This document shows positions 13,933 through 23,392 of a stretch of 26,443 bases of DNA, one piece after another. Location: positions 1 to 26,443 of the IMG/VR virus record IMGVR_UViG_3300009285_001520; one strand, 5' to 3'. This DNA comes from a virus. The notes below the pieces were generated by a model. The model was given only the letters and a program-made list of their open reading frames with translations, ran no database searches and was not told the DNA's origin. The translations under genes and the position numbers were made by a program. Within the stretch, counting starts at the first letter, position 1, and each line of letters begins with the position of its first letter.

Positions 13933-14612
13933 CCACCCTTACGTCCGCGCTCGGCCTCTTCTGGCGTCCATGGTCGACCGCCTTTTGCGACTCGTTTCAT
14001 GCCGGCAATCATGGTGGCTATTGTCGTGCTGAAGTGTACGTTGCCACCGCTCTTTTCCGTGGATCGGAGTTGACGCCCATGCTCCGGATTGACGCCGAGC
14101 TGCTCCAGGATTGATATTGTCTTGGGCAACATCTCCCTTCCGCTTGCGCCACCCCTACCACCAGACGATGGCGTGCCACCAGGGATCCTGGTTCCTTCGT
14201 CGTCAACCTTTCCACTAGTCCCAGCCATGGCCTCAACCTCTTCCTCGATCATCGTCGACCAGTCGGCCAACGATAGCTTGTCCTTGTATCTCTCCACCTT
14301 GGCCTTGGCCTCATCTGACAACTTATCCAAGAGCCTATCCGCGCGGTCCTTGGTGGATTTCTCGAACACCTCGAGCGCAGCTTTTTTGGCATCAAGCTCA
14401 GCCTTTTGCTCCGCCAACATCCTCTCTTGATCGCCCTTGGCCAGGCGGTCTTTGTCCTTGGCGTCTTTCTGATCTTTCTCCCACTTGTCGATCTTGGCCT
14501 TATGTTCGGCTGCTTCCTTCTGGGCCGCGGCGAGCTTTTCGCTCATCGCCTTAATCTCTGATGCGCCCTTGTCCGCACTACTATCTGCTGTACCGCTTGC
14601 CCCTGCGCTCAT
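13929..14612 (-). CDS. putative head scaffolding protein
   Basis: The 227-residue protein is highly charged and mostly coiled coil from about residue 18 to 125 (EKLAAAQKEAAEHKAKIDKW, AELDAKKAALEVFEKSTKD). A Gly/Ser-rich hinge near 140-160 is followed by a C-terminal part with a short helix (TTIATMIAGMKRVAKG) and a basic end, the region that in scaffolding proteins contacts the capsid shell. Such proteins template procapsid assembly and leave before DNA packaging. Placement between the MuF-like gene and the major capsid gene fits. The start has GAGGA upstream, overlapping the region just after the previous stop. No protease motif is present. Confidence 0.75.
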   Translation of the reverse strand: MSAGASGTADSSADKGASEIKAMSEKLAAAQKEAAEHKAKIDKWEKDQKDAKDKDRLAKGDQERMLAEQKAELDAKKAALEVFEKSTKDRADRLLDKLSDEAKAKVERYKDKLSLADWSTMIEEEVEAMAGTSGKVDDEGTRIPGGTPSSGGRGGASGREMLPKTISILEQLGVNPEHGRQLRSTEKSGGNVHFSTTIATMIAGMKRVAKGGRPWTPEEAERGRKGG

Positions 14613-14619
14613 GGATTCC

Positions 14620-15066
14620 TCACGCCGCTACCTTTGGATCTCCGGGTAGCTTGTCTTTGCGCAAATCGATTGTCGCACCTTGCTTGATCAAATCTGCGCG
14701 TTTTCTCTTTGCTCGATTTTCTTTATGCGTGTTCAGGACTTCTGATTTGCACTCCTGAAACTCCTTGCTGCGCCAACGGTGCATGTAGTCATCAGCCGTA
14801 GCGTCGGCAGGTAATCTTGGCGGTAGCTTGGGGGGATGCACTGCGCCACCGGTGTCGAACCTTCCGCCGTAGACCATTGGTGATAGTGGTCTATCACCAA
14901 GATATTTGGCGGTAAGAGAGATCAAGCGATCATGCAGTGTGGTTTGTTCGCACGATAGACAATGCAACCCAAGCTGCTTGACCGGGACACCGCCCTGAGC
15001 AAACGAGACAATGTTATCTCGCCTGGAGCCGCACAACCCACACTCCCACTGGAACAAACGAAACAT
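14620..15066 (-). CDS. zinc-ribbon protein of the head module
   Basis: The 148-residue protein has an N-terminal zinc ribbon: C9 and C12 in WECGLCGSR, C36 and C39 in LHCLSCEQT. The rest is basic and low in hydrophobics (RLPADATADDYMHRWRSKEF, ENRAKRKRADLIKQG), suggesting nucleic-acid contact. The ATG overlaps the upstream zinc-ribbon gene stop (TGATG). I do not recognise the family. Two adjacent zinc-ribbon genes and a third nearby are an unusual feature of this head module. Confidence 0.75.
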   Translation of the reverse strand: MFRLFQWECGLCGSRRDNIVSFAQGGVPVKQLGLHCLSCEQTTLHDRLISLTAKYLGDRPLSPMVYGGRFDTGGAVHPPKLPPRLPADATADDYMHRWRSKEFQECKSEVLNTHKENRAKRKRADLIKQGATIDLRKDKLPGDPKVAA

Positions 15067-15500
15067 CAGCGACGACCGTTTGTCTTCCCGAATGCCCGAT
15101 GCTGGTTCCGATTCATCAGGTCCTGCGCTTTATCCTGTGGCAACATGATTACCTGCTGCTTGGGTCTCATGATAATCTGGCCATGGCATTTTGGGCACGG
15201 TCCCTGAAACTGTGCGTTGATCATGGCGCCCTGAACAAATTGCGCGCTTGCATGAAACTGCATGTCGCCGCAGTGGCCGCACTGAAGCGCAATGCCGAGC
15301 TGATATTCACAGATAGCTGGCCGTCCTAAATCTTTCTCCGCTTCGGTGCCCCGTGGCGGTACTCGATCCGCTTCTCCGCCTCCTGATACAGCTTCGATTG
15401 CTTGTCCGCTTTCGTTGGTTCCTGCGGCGGCTCCTGCCGAATTTCCGGTGTCAATTTCTCTCGTGTCATCACGATCCCCTCTTTTGTCAATCACCCTCAT
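15066..15500 (-). CDS. second zinc-ribbon protein of the head module
   Basis: The product is 144 residues from ATG 15500, or 142 from GTG 15494. The first 60 residues are low-complexity and charged. A zinc ribbon follows: C74 and C77 in LQCGHCGDM, C102 and C105 in GPCPKCHGQ, then a basic tail (NRNQHRAFGKTNGRR). The first codons overlap the end of the MuF-like gene by 14 nt and its stop overlaps the next ATG. The ribbon layout is like those of small phage DNA- or RNA-binding factors. Function is unknown. Confidence 0.72.
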   Translation of the reverse strand: MRVIDKRGDRDDTREIDTGNSAGAAAGTNESGQAIEAVSGGGEADRVPPRGTEAEKDLGRPAICEYQLGIALQCGHCGDMQFHASAQFVQGAMINAQFQGPCPKCHGQIIMRPKQQVIMLPQDKAQDLMNRNQHRAFGKTNGRR

Positions 15501-16230
15501 CTGCTCTCACCTTTCCGAGTTGTCTTAGTATGCTTGCGCCTTCATCCGTTTCAAGTGCTTTCGCTACAGCGTCTCGCGCCCGATCAATATCGGCTTGGGC
15601 GATAGCCCGTTGCGTATGTCCGGCCCCCTTGATCTTTTCTCGGACAATAGGGTCTACCCACTGCTTGCGTGCCCCGGCCTCGGTAGGGTCAACGATCTCC
15701 ATCATCTCGGCCGGGATGAGCGAGCAATGGCATGTACTTGTCCACCCGCTATGTATGGTGTCTGGGTGCAGTCCACTTGATAGCCAGTCTGCGTAGCTCT
15801 GCGTTTTGCCATGCAACGGGAGGCACTGGTAACACGTGTTGATGAGGGTGGCAACCCAGGTGTAATTGAGCCTGTCGGCGAGATCTGATTCTACCTTCTC
15901 AAGGGCTTCGGGATCTGCCTCGTCGAGCTCGAGCCCAAACTCACTGCGACCTAAAAACCGCTGCAAATCCTCTCTCACCGACGCCGTACCAACGATATCC
16001 CCCTGACGCTCGGCGGCCATCACTGACGATTCTGCGGCACCAGTGAGTGACCGCAAAAACTTCCCAAAGATGGGTCCGTCTTTTTCGAGGTCATCGAGCA
16101 TGAGCTGCTCGATACGATCAATCGGTACTCCTTGACTAGCCAGCTGATCGATCATCGTCTCCATGTCGATGGCGCTCTGGCGCACTGCGCGGTCAGCGAA
16201 GCGTGAGTAGATTTGGGCGTAGTTTGGCAT
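15487..16230 (-). CDS. MuF-like minor head protein
   Basis: The 247-residue protein has the C-terminal pattern of Mu gpF / SPP1 gp7-type minor head proteins: TWVATLINTCYQCLPLHG (C133, C136, His140), an intervening segment ending HPDTIHSG, and CHCSLIP (C167, H168, C169). These proteins sit at the portal side of the capsid and are thought to help assembly or DNA injection. At 247 residues it is on the short side, with a helical N-terminal half. Usually it lies directly after the portal gene, but here the upstream gene is a tail accessory protein and no portal is in the window. Its ATG overlaps the upstream stop (TGATG). Confidence 0.75.
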   Translation of the reverse strand: MPNYAQIYSRFADRAVRQSAIDMETMIDQLASQGVPIDRIEQLMLDDLEKDGPIFGKFLRSLTGAAESSVMAAERQGDIVGTASVREDLQRFLGRSEFGLELDEADPEALEKVESDLADRLNYTWVATLINTCYQCLPLHGKTQSYADWLSSGLHPDTIHSGWTSTCHCSLIPAEMMEIVDPTEAGARKQWVDPIVREKIKGAGHTQRAIAQADIDRARDAVAKALETDEGASILRQLGKVRADEGD

Positions 16231-16721
16231 CAGGTGCCGCTGAAGATGGCCACGCCACCCACCGTAACGGTTCCGAGTCCCGTGCTATTGTTGGACTCAA
16301 GATCTATGGTGTGGATAGAGTTAGACCCACTGTTCATGTTGAATGTAACCGGACCTCTCCAGATTTTGTCTGTGTGGTTTGCTGCAATCGTTGTCGTCAC
16401 ACGCCCACCGCCGTGGTTTAGGGAAAGAACGAAGTTGTTTGCGCCTGATTGCCACGCCTTGATGTAGTAAAAGCAATCCTCGGTTGTGGAGATACCACAC
16501 ATATCCCGACCCTTGACGCGAAACGATGCGTGGACGAGATATGCAGCTCCCGTGTTATCTTTGGTGTAGAAGGCACTGGAAAATAACACATTCTCAGCTT
16601 CGAGGCAGTACTGCTGATCGTTGAGGATGTCATCAGGCCCTGTGACAATGATGTTCTGCCTGGGGACAAAATCAGATTCATCGATAAATGCTGTAAAGTC
16701 TGTAACTGTCCGCGTGGCCAT
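16230..16721 (-). CDS. beta-rich tail accessory protein, function unknown
   Basis: The 163-residue protein has no membrane segment. It is rich in beta-type stretches (AAYLVHASFRVKG, NNFVLSLNHGGGRVTTTI, WRGPVTFNMNSGSNS) and reads like a small jelly-roll domain, common in phage carbohydrate-binding or tail-tip proteins. The ATG directly abuts the upstream TAA. It is the third of three consecutive beta-rich genes between the tail hub and the MuF-like gene. Receptor-binding or tail-tip structural roles are plausible; neither is shown. Confidence 0.65.
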   Translation of the reverse strand: MATRTVTDFTAFIDESDFVPRQNIIVTGPDDILNDQQYCLEAENVLFSSAFYTKDNTGAAYLVHASFRVKGRDMCGISTTEDCFYYIKAWQSGANNFVLSLNHGGGRVTTTIAANHTDKIWRGPVTFNMNSGSNSIHTIDLESNNSTGLGTVTVGGVAIFSGT

Positions 16722-17399
16722 TTAGACTCCTATCGTTCTCGGTGGGTACTCGTAAACGATAAGTCCTTTCATCTGTACTTTTATCGTGCCCCCTAGGTCG
16801 ATGACTTTGTTCTGTGAATCGGCCACCTGGATCTGTGGCTCGATAACAAATCTCCTTGTGCTGTCCAGTGTTGGAGAATCGAGGTCAGTCCACCCACTAC
16901 CAATGATATTGTGAAACGCTGCTCCATAGCATATGGACGGAACATCCATCGGCACACTACCGCCAGAAATATATGCGACCTGGCTTGTGGATGTTGCGAT
17001 CGTGTGTCCGGCCAGCGTCTTTGTTTGGAAGCGCACCGCGAATAGTGCCTTCGTCACGGAGAAGATAGTGAAAACAAGTCCGACACCACCATACCCCTCC
17101 GTTTGACGGAAGGGGATGTCCCACGTGTGACTGGATGTGGCACCAGACATGGTAAAGCTTGTCCACGTAGATAGCGCGCTGACGGTGGCTAGCGGGAGCG
17201 CATCGGGAGGGACGGTATCAGGATTTGTTGAGAGATACGTGATAAACGAGTATGATAGGTGATTTCCCACACACCGAAACGCCACAGCCTCCGTCTGCTG
17301 CGCTAGCTGTCTATCGGCCTCAGCAGTATGAGGAGATCCCGCTTGAATCAGTCTCCGCGCCAGTGGAGACGGCATGGAGGGGATCTTTTTGGTTGTCAT
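16722..17399 (-). CDS. beta-rich tail accessory protein, function unknown
   Basis: The 225-residue protein has a charged helical N-terminus (LARRLIQAG, AEADRQLAQQTEAVA) followed by a beta-rich body (LSYSFITYLST, VGLVFTIFSVTKALFAVRF) and a terminal strand set ending LIVYEYPPR. The short helix plus beta body is compatible with a trimeric tail-tip or fibre-base protein, where the N-terminus docks to the baseplate. No recognisable enzymatic motif. It is coupled to the upstream gene by ATGA. Confidence 0.65.
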   Translation of the reverse strand: MTTKKIPSMPSPLARRLIQAGSPHTAEADRQLAQQTEAVAFRCVGNHLSYSFITYLSTNPDTVPPDALPLATVSALSTWTSFTMSGATSSHTWDIPFRQTEGYGGVGLVFTIFSVTKALFAVRFQTKTLAGHTIATSTSQVAYISGGSVPMDVPSICYGAAFHNIIGSGWTDLDSPTLDSTRRFVIEPQIQVADSQNKVIDLGGTIKVQMKGLIVYEYPPRTIGV

Positions 17400-18259
17400 A
17401 TGGGTGCCGAGGCCGTGTCAAAGTCAGCAATTGTAAGCTCGTTAAACAACATGGCATTAATCAATGCCCCAGAGATATGGCGCACTGTAACCGTATCCGT
17501 GTCTAGTGGTACTGAGACAAACGGCGGATCTACGATATCAAGATTATCCCCACCCACACGCAAATGCTTAACAATCATGGATGGTTCTCGGAGTGCTGTA
17601 TCAACCTCAATGGATTGATACATCCCCGATGAAGTAACCGAGGTGTATCGGATGGATCTATTGTCGGCGCTAACCACCACGGCCGCGGACAAAACAGCAG
17701 CCGCCGTAGTATCGATCTGGCACAACGAATACACAGAAAAACCGACCGGGATCTTGCCACCCCATCTCGGTGCGATCTTGCTGTCATCTTGGAATGGGTA
17801 CCTGAGTGGCACATCTACCGTGTACCATGCAGGGGACCCCGAGGCCGCGCTGACGGTCATGGTTGGGATCCTTGCCTCGTCCAGTGGCGTCGGTGATGAT
17901 CCCCACGGCCAGATAAATATACCGATAGTTGGATTTGTTGCCGGTGTGGCACGCGTGCGTTCCGCGTATATGGCGACACGAATTATCCTGCACAGTGGAT
18001 TTACCAAAAAACTACCGGTCTGGATTATTGGTGGCCTTTCTGTAGATTTCATCCCAGTTATTGTGCGCGGTGGCGATGAAGCAGCGTAGAGTCCGGTCAT
18101 TCCCAGGCAGTTCCCACGGATTCGCCTGGACAGCAGGATGTTGTGATTGTCCCGAGCGAGCTGTTGATCATGCACATTCACAAACCCATCGTTGGTCGTG
18201 ACACGATCATCGATTTTCACGAAGCTAGTTGGGATGGTGGGTGCTGGGATTGTGATCAT
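17396..18259 (-). CDS. beta-rich tail accessory protein, function unknown
   Basis: The 287-residue protein is mostly beta stretches and turns (CRIIRVAIYAERTRATPAT, TPTIGIFIWPWGSS-like segments, IPVGFSVYSLCQI, AVLSAAVVVSADNRSIRY). No signal peptide, coiled coil or catalytic motif is seen. It directly follows the tail hub gene (ATGA overlap), where many phages encode distal tail or receptor-binding proteins. Comparable in character to the next two genes; the three may be paralogous or co-assemble at the tail tip. Confidence 0.65.
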   Translation of the reverse strand: MITIPAPTIPTSFVKIDDRVTTNDGFVNVHDQQLARDNHNILLSRRIRGNCLGMTGLYAASSPPRTITGMKSTERPPIIQTGSFLVNPLCRIIRVAIYAERTRATPATNPTIGIFIWPWGSSPTPLDEARIPTMTVSAASGSPAWYTVDVPLRYPFQDDSKIAPRWGGKIPVGFSVYSLCQIDTTAAAVLSAAVVVSADNRSIRYTSVTSSGMYQSIEVDTALREPSMIVKHLRVGGDNLDIVDPPFVSVPLDTDTVTVRHISGALINAMLFNELTIADFDTASAPI

Positions 18260-21075
18260 GTGTATTGCTTCGCGTCGTCGGCTACCGCGAGCACGCCAGC
18301 GGCAGTCGCATAAGCCGCGTAGGTGTCCATTCTGGCCGTGTTGGAATCGGAGTACGTCTGGAATGTAACGTAGTCACCTGCCGCAATGGCCTCCACCAAC
18401 GTCCCAACGACATAGATCCTGGTCCCATCGGTGCCGTCCGGAAGACCTGTGGTGAATGTGGTCCCGAATCCTTTGATCTCCTCAGCCTCCTTCCACGCAC
18501 CAGCCGAGGTCCGCAGTTCAATCAGATCACCAGTTCGAAAATAAAACGCATCCTTCTCCGCGCTGTCGTTGGTAAAGTCCTCGGTGTTGACCACAAAATA
18601 ATCACCGTTGGCGTCGTTGCCCTTGCTGGTCACCGTGCACGCTGGGGCCACAAGGCCGGCGGGGATGGTCTCGAAGAACAGCTCAATTTGAGCGGTGAAC
18701 ACCGGCTTGTCTGTCAGCCTCAAGTCGATGGAGATCACACGACCAGCCACCGCCGTGAACCCCCGTGCGCCGGTAAATGAATTCACGGGAAAGGCCGGAT
18801 CGTTTGCCGTGATGGAAACCCAGTCCCCGACGCCAAGTCCAAGATACAAGGACATCGACAGTGTTACCGTCCACACCGGAGGCGGGATCGAGTAAAGCGC
18901 GGCCAAGCCGTACATTCGAGCGAGCAGGGGGCCAAGCGTGTTGATGGTGTCCAGGTGTGCCTTAAATTCGAGCTTAGACCTGTCGTCCTCCTGGAATGCG
19001 GAGATCAGTTCCGCTGAGCGAATAGAGAGATTGACCTTCCCCTCCTCGATCATGACCGGAACATCACCCTCACTAATGCCGGTGGACTTCCACTGCCCCC
19101 CAACGTTTGCATATTCAACGAGCGCACGTGTCTCTACGTCGCGCGTAGTAATCTTGATCTCGCTTATCGGCGAATGGAACGAATGATTGATGTCTCCAGA
19201 GTCGATGATGTCCGCAGCGGTCACGGCGGTATAGGTATCGATCAGACCATCACCAATCGCTTGCCCAAGAAACACCGCCCCGATCTTACCAGCTGATCGA
19301 TCAAAGCGTAGCCCAATGCCGTAGGGCTTTAGGATGTACTCTCGTAACATCTTCAGGATGTCGATTTGCGTCTCGCTCCCGATGATGAATCTCCCGACCT
19401 CCTCGCCTGGGAGATACCGCTCACGGATGTACTCGAATGTACTGATGTCGAGCTTGCCAGAATCGATGCCCATCCCCCAGCCAATGGGCAGCGTGTCATA
19501 GATCGAGTTGCGTACCTGAAACTCGTTGCCGCTCACGGCGGCATTGCTGAACGCCTGCTCGACCGTGATGTCGTCCGCCGTGTTGCTGGCGATGACCTTC
19601 GCTCCAAACTTAGTATTAGACTGCTCGACCGAAAATAAAGCCTTACCTGCCCAGAGATCGACAGCACCCACGGTGCCAGCAGTAAACTCGGTAACGGTGG
19701 TTGTGCTCCCCGCAATGGCGTCCGCACGAAACATCTCGCGATCCATCGAGGTTAGAAAATGGAGCAGCACATCAATTGGGTGTCTCGTGACCCTGCCGTC
19801 GACCTGGAAACGATTCAGAAGCTTAGAATCAAACCAGTTATCAAGCATGAAACTCACCCGACTACCAACGAAGTCCCACGGGTTTTCAATGGAAGGCGTA
19901 CCGGCAGGGCTCCACTTTTCAGCGAGTACGATGTTCTTTTTTGCGTTGCTTAGCGTGTTGTCCTGTTTGGCCAAAAAGACCAAACGATCCTTGAGCTTCA
20001 CGAAGCTGGCAACAATGTTATCTCCAACCGTCGCATCGTCTAGCGCCTGCACGGTCCCAGAGTCCCATCCGCTCACCATGCCATCAGTACCGCCAGCCTC
20101 TGTGCGATATTGATAAGCTGCGGCCATTGAGTAGGTGCCGTCATTCTCTTGCGTGTCCGCATTGGCGATAGGCGCGTCAAACACCATGCGCATGATGGAG
20201 GAGTATTTTTTAGACTCGGTCTCAACTTCAAAGTTTCCGTCCATTATGGTCGTATACTCCGGCGGTGTGTTCATGCTGCTACCGCTGACCAACGTCCATT
20301 GCCGTTGACGATAGATGCGCCCCATCTCGCCCATGAAGTCGCCGACGAAATCGAAATCGTACTCAACACCTACGCCCATTCTGTTCGTGAAATTCTTGAG
20401 CTTTCCGGACCACAACAAGACACAGTTGGCGACCGCCTCGCCTGGGACATGGGCGTAAAGCACGGCCCGTCTGTTGTGCCAAAACTGAGCGATGCTCTTG
20501 ATCGAGGTGCCTACGATCCAAACATTGTGGACGTTGGCCTCTGGCTTGCGAAGCACTGAGCCTCGGTGTGTGCCCAGGTAGGCCCTGGTCGATCCAGTGT
20601 AGGTATGTGGCGCCCCACCACCGGACTTGGTGCCGAGCTTGACCAGCTCACGACCACCAATCCAGGCGAGGGCACCGGTAGCGAAACTAGCGCCATCGGC
20701 AAGCACGACTGACGTAGCGTTGTACTCGAGCTTGGTGTTGAGTGTGGTGCTCACCCCTGCTGCCCTTGGTGTGTAGTTGGTGAGCCACCAATCGTCGGTA
20801 TCGACTATCCTGGCGCTCAACCCGCTCGGCTTATAATCACCGTTTCGTGGATCAATGGATTCACTCAGACTACCGCCCAAGATCAATCCCTTGTGGATCG
20901 TTGCCCCGAGATCTGCGGCAAGCGTGCCGTTAAAATCATTCGTGACCCACGCGTCGCCGAGGAACCCGCCGGACAAGGACCCGCTCAGATCATTCGCTGG
21001 CCACCCTATGCCCTCGATGGCAAGGATGTACTCCATCGTCTGGTTGGTCTTGGCGAGCTCAGCCGCAACTGTCAT
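18256..21075 (-). CDS. large tail-tip/hub protein
   Basis: At 939 residues this is the largest protein of the window. It starts MTVAAELAKTNQTMEYILAI and is a mix of beta-rich and alpha/beta segments with no membrane helix. A middle part (about 370-620) holds INxx-type helical stretches and MLREYILKPYGIGLRF, as in tail hub proteins; the C-terminal 150 residues contain a beta module (EDFTNDSAEKDAFYF, RTGDLIELRTS) like ones in other tail genes here. Position after the tape measure and distal tail genes is where siphophages encode the central tail-tip protein, which positions receptor-binding proteins and helps cell entry. No peptidase motif seen. Function is by position. Confidence 0.65.
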   Translation of the reverse strand: MTVAAELAKTNQTMEYILAIEGIGWPANDLSGSLSGGFLGDAWVTNDFNGTLAADLGATIHKGLILGGSLSESIDPRNGDYKPSGLSARIVDTDDWWLTNYTPRAAGVSTTLNTKLEYNATSVVLADGASFATGALAWIGGRELVKLGTKSGGGAPHTYTGSTRAYLGTHRGSVLRKPEANVHNVWIVGTSIKSIAQFWHNRRAVLYAHVPGEAVANCVLLWSGKLKNFTNRMGVGVEYDFDFVGDFMGEMGRIYRQRQWTLVSGSSMNTPPEYTTIMDGNFEVETESKKYSSIMRMVFDAPIANADTQENDGTYSMAAAYQYRTEAGGTDGMVSGWDSGTVQALDDATVGDNIVASFVKLKDRLVFLAKQDNTLSNAKKNIVLAEKWSPAGTPSIENPWDFVGSRVSFMLDNWFDSKLLNRFQVDGRVTRHPIDVLLHFLTSMDREMFRADAIAGSTTTVTEFTAGTVGAVDLWAGKALFSVEQSNTKFGAKVIASNTADDITVEQAFSNAAVSGNEFQVRNSIYDTLPIGWGMGIDSGKLDISTFEYIRERYLPGEEVGRFIIGSETQIDILKMLREYILKPYGIGLRFDRSAGKIGAVFLGQAIGDGLIDTYTAVTAADIIDSGDINHSFHSPISEIKITTRDVETRALVEYANVGGQWKSTGISEGDVPVMIEEGKVNLSIRSAELISAFQEDDRSKLEFKAHLDTINTLGPLLARMYGLAALYSIPPPVWTVTLSMSLYLGLGVGDWVSITANDPAFPVNSFTGARGFTAVAGRVISIDLRLTDKPVFTAQIELFFETIPAGLVAPACTVTSKGNDANGDYFVVNTEDFTNDSAEKDAFYFRTGDLIELRTSAGAWKEAEEIKGFGTTFTTGLPDGTDGTRIYVVGTLVEAIAAGDYVTFQTYSDSNTARMDTYAAYATAAGVLAVADDAKQYT

Positions 21076-22178
21076 ACGTACCTCAGCAACGGCACTTCGA
21101 CATTGTACCTGTCGATGGCAGGTATCTCCTCGGGAGAAAATTCTGTCGTCTTGTCGAAGTCAATCACATAGGTTTGATAGGTGTGGTCGAAGAGGTAATA
21201 GGTGTTTGTGTTGTTGGTGATGTTGAGTCCGGAAGGGTGCGCGGTCACCGTGAGTACTGTTGCCGTGTGTGACGCGATATACCAGCTTTGAGTGATTGGA
21301 CCACCACCACTCGTTGCTCCGAATTCCGGCATGTGGAGAATCCTGTCGGCCCATTGGTCAGCATCGGTAATCACAAATGCTTTATCTGCATCCGTCAACG
21401 TAGTCGTGTTGGATGAATCAGCGGTTCCGACCTCGCCGCGCGCCGCGAGCACATAGGCGTCGCGGTAGATGCGAAAGTGTGTGCCATCCATTGCTGCGAC
21501 CCACCACAGGCCGAGTGGCTCGTTGCGGTCGTTTGGATAGGTCGGGGCCGCTGCGTAGGTCGATCCGCGATCAAGCATTTTCTTTGCTGTCACGAATTGC
21601 AGAGCTAGACGGTTGCCGCGTAGAGACGCAGCGATCCTCTGGGTCTTTACTGCGCCAGACAAAGACCTGGCCTGTAGGCCGCGCCATGTGTGGCTGTCCT
21701 GGTTATCGAGCGATTCGAGCAGACCATCCTCGTCCGCATACCAGCCGTAGGCGTGCTGCCAGTCCGCTGTAAATGTTGGGTTGTCTGTGGTTGTACTGGT
21801 GTCGTCTGCGGAGTGATCGAACCCAAGCACCTTGCCGATGTCGTCCCCGTCGCTCTCCGTCCAAGCGAGCTTAACGTCGTTGTTTGCTCCGGTTGCGTCT
21901 TTGAAATGGATACGCACCTTGTGCGTGGTTGGGTGAATGTCGATCACAAGCTCAAACGCAGTAAGGGCCGAGGCGTCGATCTGAATCTGCATCTTGTTGT
22001 TGAGCTCGTACAAGAAATCTGTCGTCTGGTTATCGCCGGCCATGAAGTAAGTGCCAGCGGCCATCGTGGCGCTCAGTGCGGTGTCATATGACCCTGCGTT
22101 GGACAGGTAGATCTTCCACACCCAGCCTCCGGTTGGGATGGTGATCGCGGTGAGTATCTTTGGGCGAGGTATCGCCAT
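21072..22178 (-). CDS. distal tail protein candidate
   Basis: The 368-residue protein starts at an ATG overlapping the tape measure stop (TAATG) and overlaps the hub gene by 4 nt. It is beta-rich with Trp/Tyr motifs (GGWVWKIYLSNAGS, FELVIDIHPTTHKVRIHF). The C-terminal part has a module ending TNTYYLFDHTYQTYVIDF. The slot directly after the tape measure is usually that of the distal tail protein, which caps the tube and starts the tip complex. No family motif was recognised, so this is a positional call. Confidence 0.6.
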   Translation of the reverse strand: MAIPRPKILTAITIPTGGWVWKIYLSNAGSYDTALSATMAAGTYFMAGDNQTTDFLYELNNKMQIQIDASALTAFELVIDIHPTTHKVRIHFKDATGANNDVKLAWTESDGDDIGKVLGFDHSADDTSTTTDNPTFTADWQHAYGWYADEDGLLESLDNQDSHTWRGLQARSLSGAVKTQRIAASLRGNRLALQFVTAKKMLDRGSTYAAAPTYPNDRNEPLGLWWVAAMDGTHFRIYRDAYVLAARGEVGTADSSNTTTLTDADKAFVITDADQWADRILHMPEFGATSGGGPITQSWYIASHTATVLTVTAHPSGLNITNNTNTYYLFDHTYQTYVIDFDKTTEFSPEEIPAIDRYNVEVPLLRYV

Positions 22179-23392
22179 TAGCCTAGCATCCCTTGTTTGT
22201 GCGCCTCATCAAGGGCTTTTTGGATCGCCACACCAACGCCGGCGTCCGTGACCGCTCCACTCACGTTGATGATCACCGTGCGGTCCTCTTTGGTGCCACC
22301 ACCACCGCCCCTACCACCACCAGCTGAGCCGCCTTCGAACCCACCACCTCCGCCACCTCCGCCGCCACCACCACCTCGACGAGATAATCCACCCAGCACA
22401 GCCCCACCCGTCATCAGACCAAGGCCAACAGCTACCTCGTATTTTCCTGCGGCGATCATGGCCGCACCGCTTGCTGCGGTAAACGGGTTCGCGAGAAATC
22501 CAGAGCCCATCGCAATATCCCCAAGGCCCTTCGTGAACACGATCTGGCCAAACTGCTTTGCCATGCCGGCTACAAACTTTGCCCCGCTAACCTTCTGACC
22601 AGCGATCAGATCCTCCATTGCCTGGAAGGTTGAGCTCGCCAACACTTGGGCTGCCCCCATCTGGAGCTCTAATATGCGGTCGTTTTTGTCCTGCTCGATG
22701 GCTGCTGCTTGATCGGCATACTTCTGTCGGATCTCTTCTCGTCGAGCTAGGTTTCCCTCAAGAATCTCTGCCCCGCCCTTTTCGATTGTTCCACCGAGCT
22801 TGTACATCTCGTTCTGATTTGACGTAAGGTTTCCTTGCCTCCTATCTGCCTCTTCTTGCTTGCGTTGCGCGTCCGCCCTCTTGATGCTTTCTAATTTCTT
22901 GGACTGTGCTTTTGCGAAATCGAGATCAGCACCAAGCTGTGTCGTCGGATCAGGCCGCTCAATGCCGATCGATGCCAACTTGCGCCCGAGATCCATGGCC
23001 GCCTTAGATGTCAGTGAAAATTGATCCTCCAGGGCTTTCGTCTCCTCCCTGGCCGCACGAATGCTCTGTTCTGCTGCCGCAAACAGGGATCCGATAATCG
23101 GTACGTTCTTTCCTGCCTCAATCGAGATGGTTGTGAATGTGTCTTTGAGGTTCTGCCCCTCGGTTCTGCTTTTGATGAGGCCCTCCGCGATACCCGCGCC
23201 CATTCGCGCCAAGGCGGCCAGGCCGACTACTCGACCAGCCAACCCACTAACAGCCTTGCCAAGGGAGTTGGTGTTGGTCTCTGCCTCAATCGCTGATTGC
23301 TTCCACCCCTTGAGCGCACCATCGACCTTACGTAGTCCAGCGACGGCTTGGTCGCTGTCTACTTGGACCACAACCGATTCAACGATTGCCAT
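22178..23392 (-). CDS. tape measure protein (short)
   Basis: The 404-residue protein begins MAIVESVVVQVDSDQAVAGL and has the usual tape measure layout: an N-terminal alpha/beta start, long helical and coiled-coil stretches (about 105-260), a hydrophobic region near 285-335 (AASGAAMIAAGKYEVAVGLG), and a C-terminal cap. A run of 12 glycines at 340-351, then Gly/Ser/Arg-rich linker to about 367, is unusual. It sits after the G/G-T chaperones, as expected. If residues scale at about 0.15 nm each, the tail would be near 60 nm, a short siphovirus tail. The gene overlaps the frameshifted T extension by 14 nt. Confidence 0.8.
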   Translation of the reverse strand: MAIVESVVVQVDSDQAVAGLRKVDGALKGWKQSAIEAETNTNSLGKAVSGLAGRVVGLAALARMGAGIAEGLIKSRTEGQNLKDTFTTISIEAGKNVPIIGSLFAAAEQSIRAAREETKALEDQFSLTSKAAMDLGRKLASIGIERPDPTTQLGADLDFAKAQSKKLESIKRADAQRKQEEADRRQGNLTSNQNEMYKLGGTIEKGGAEILEGNLARREEIRQKYADQAAAIEQDKNDRILELQMGAAQVLASSTFQAMEDLIAGQKVSGAKFVAGMAKQFGQIVFTKGLGDIAMGSGFLANPFTAASGAAMIAAGKYEVAVGLGLMTGGAVLGGLSRRGGGGGGGGGGGGFEGGSAGGGRGGGGGTKEDRTVIINVSGAVTDAGVGVAIQKALDEAHKQGMLG

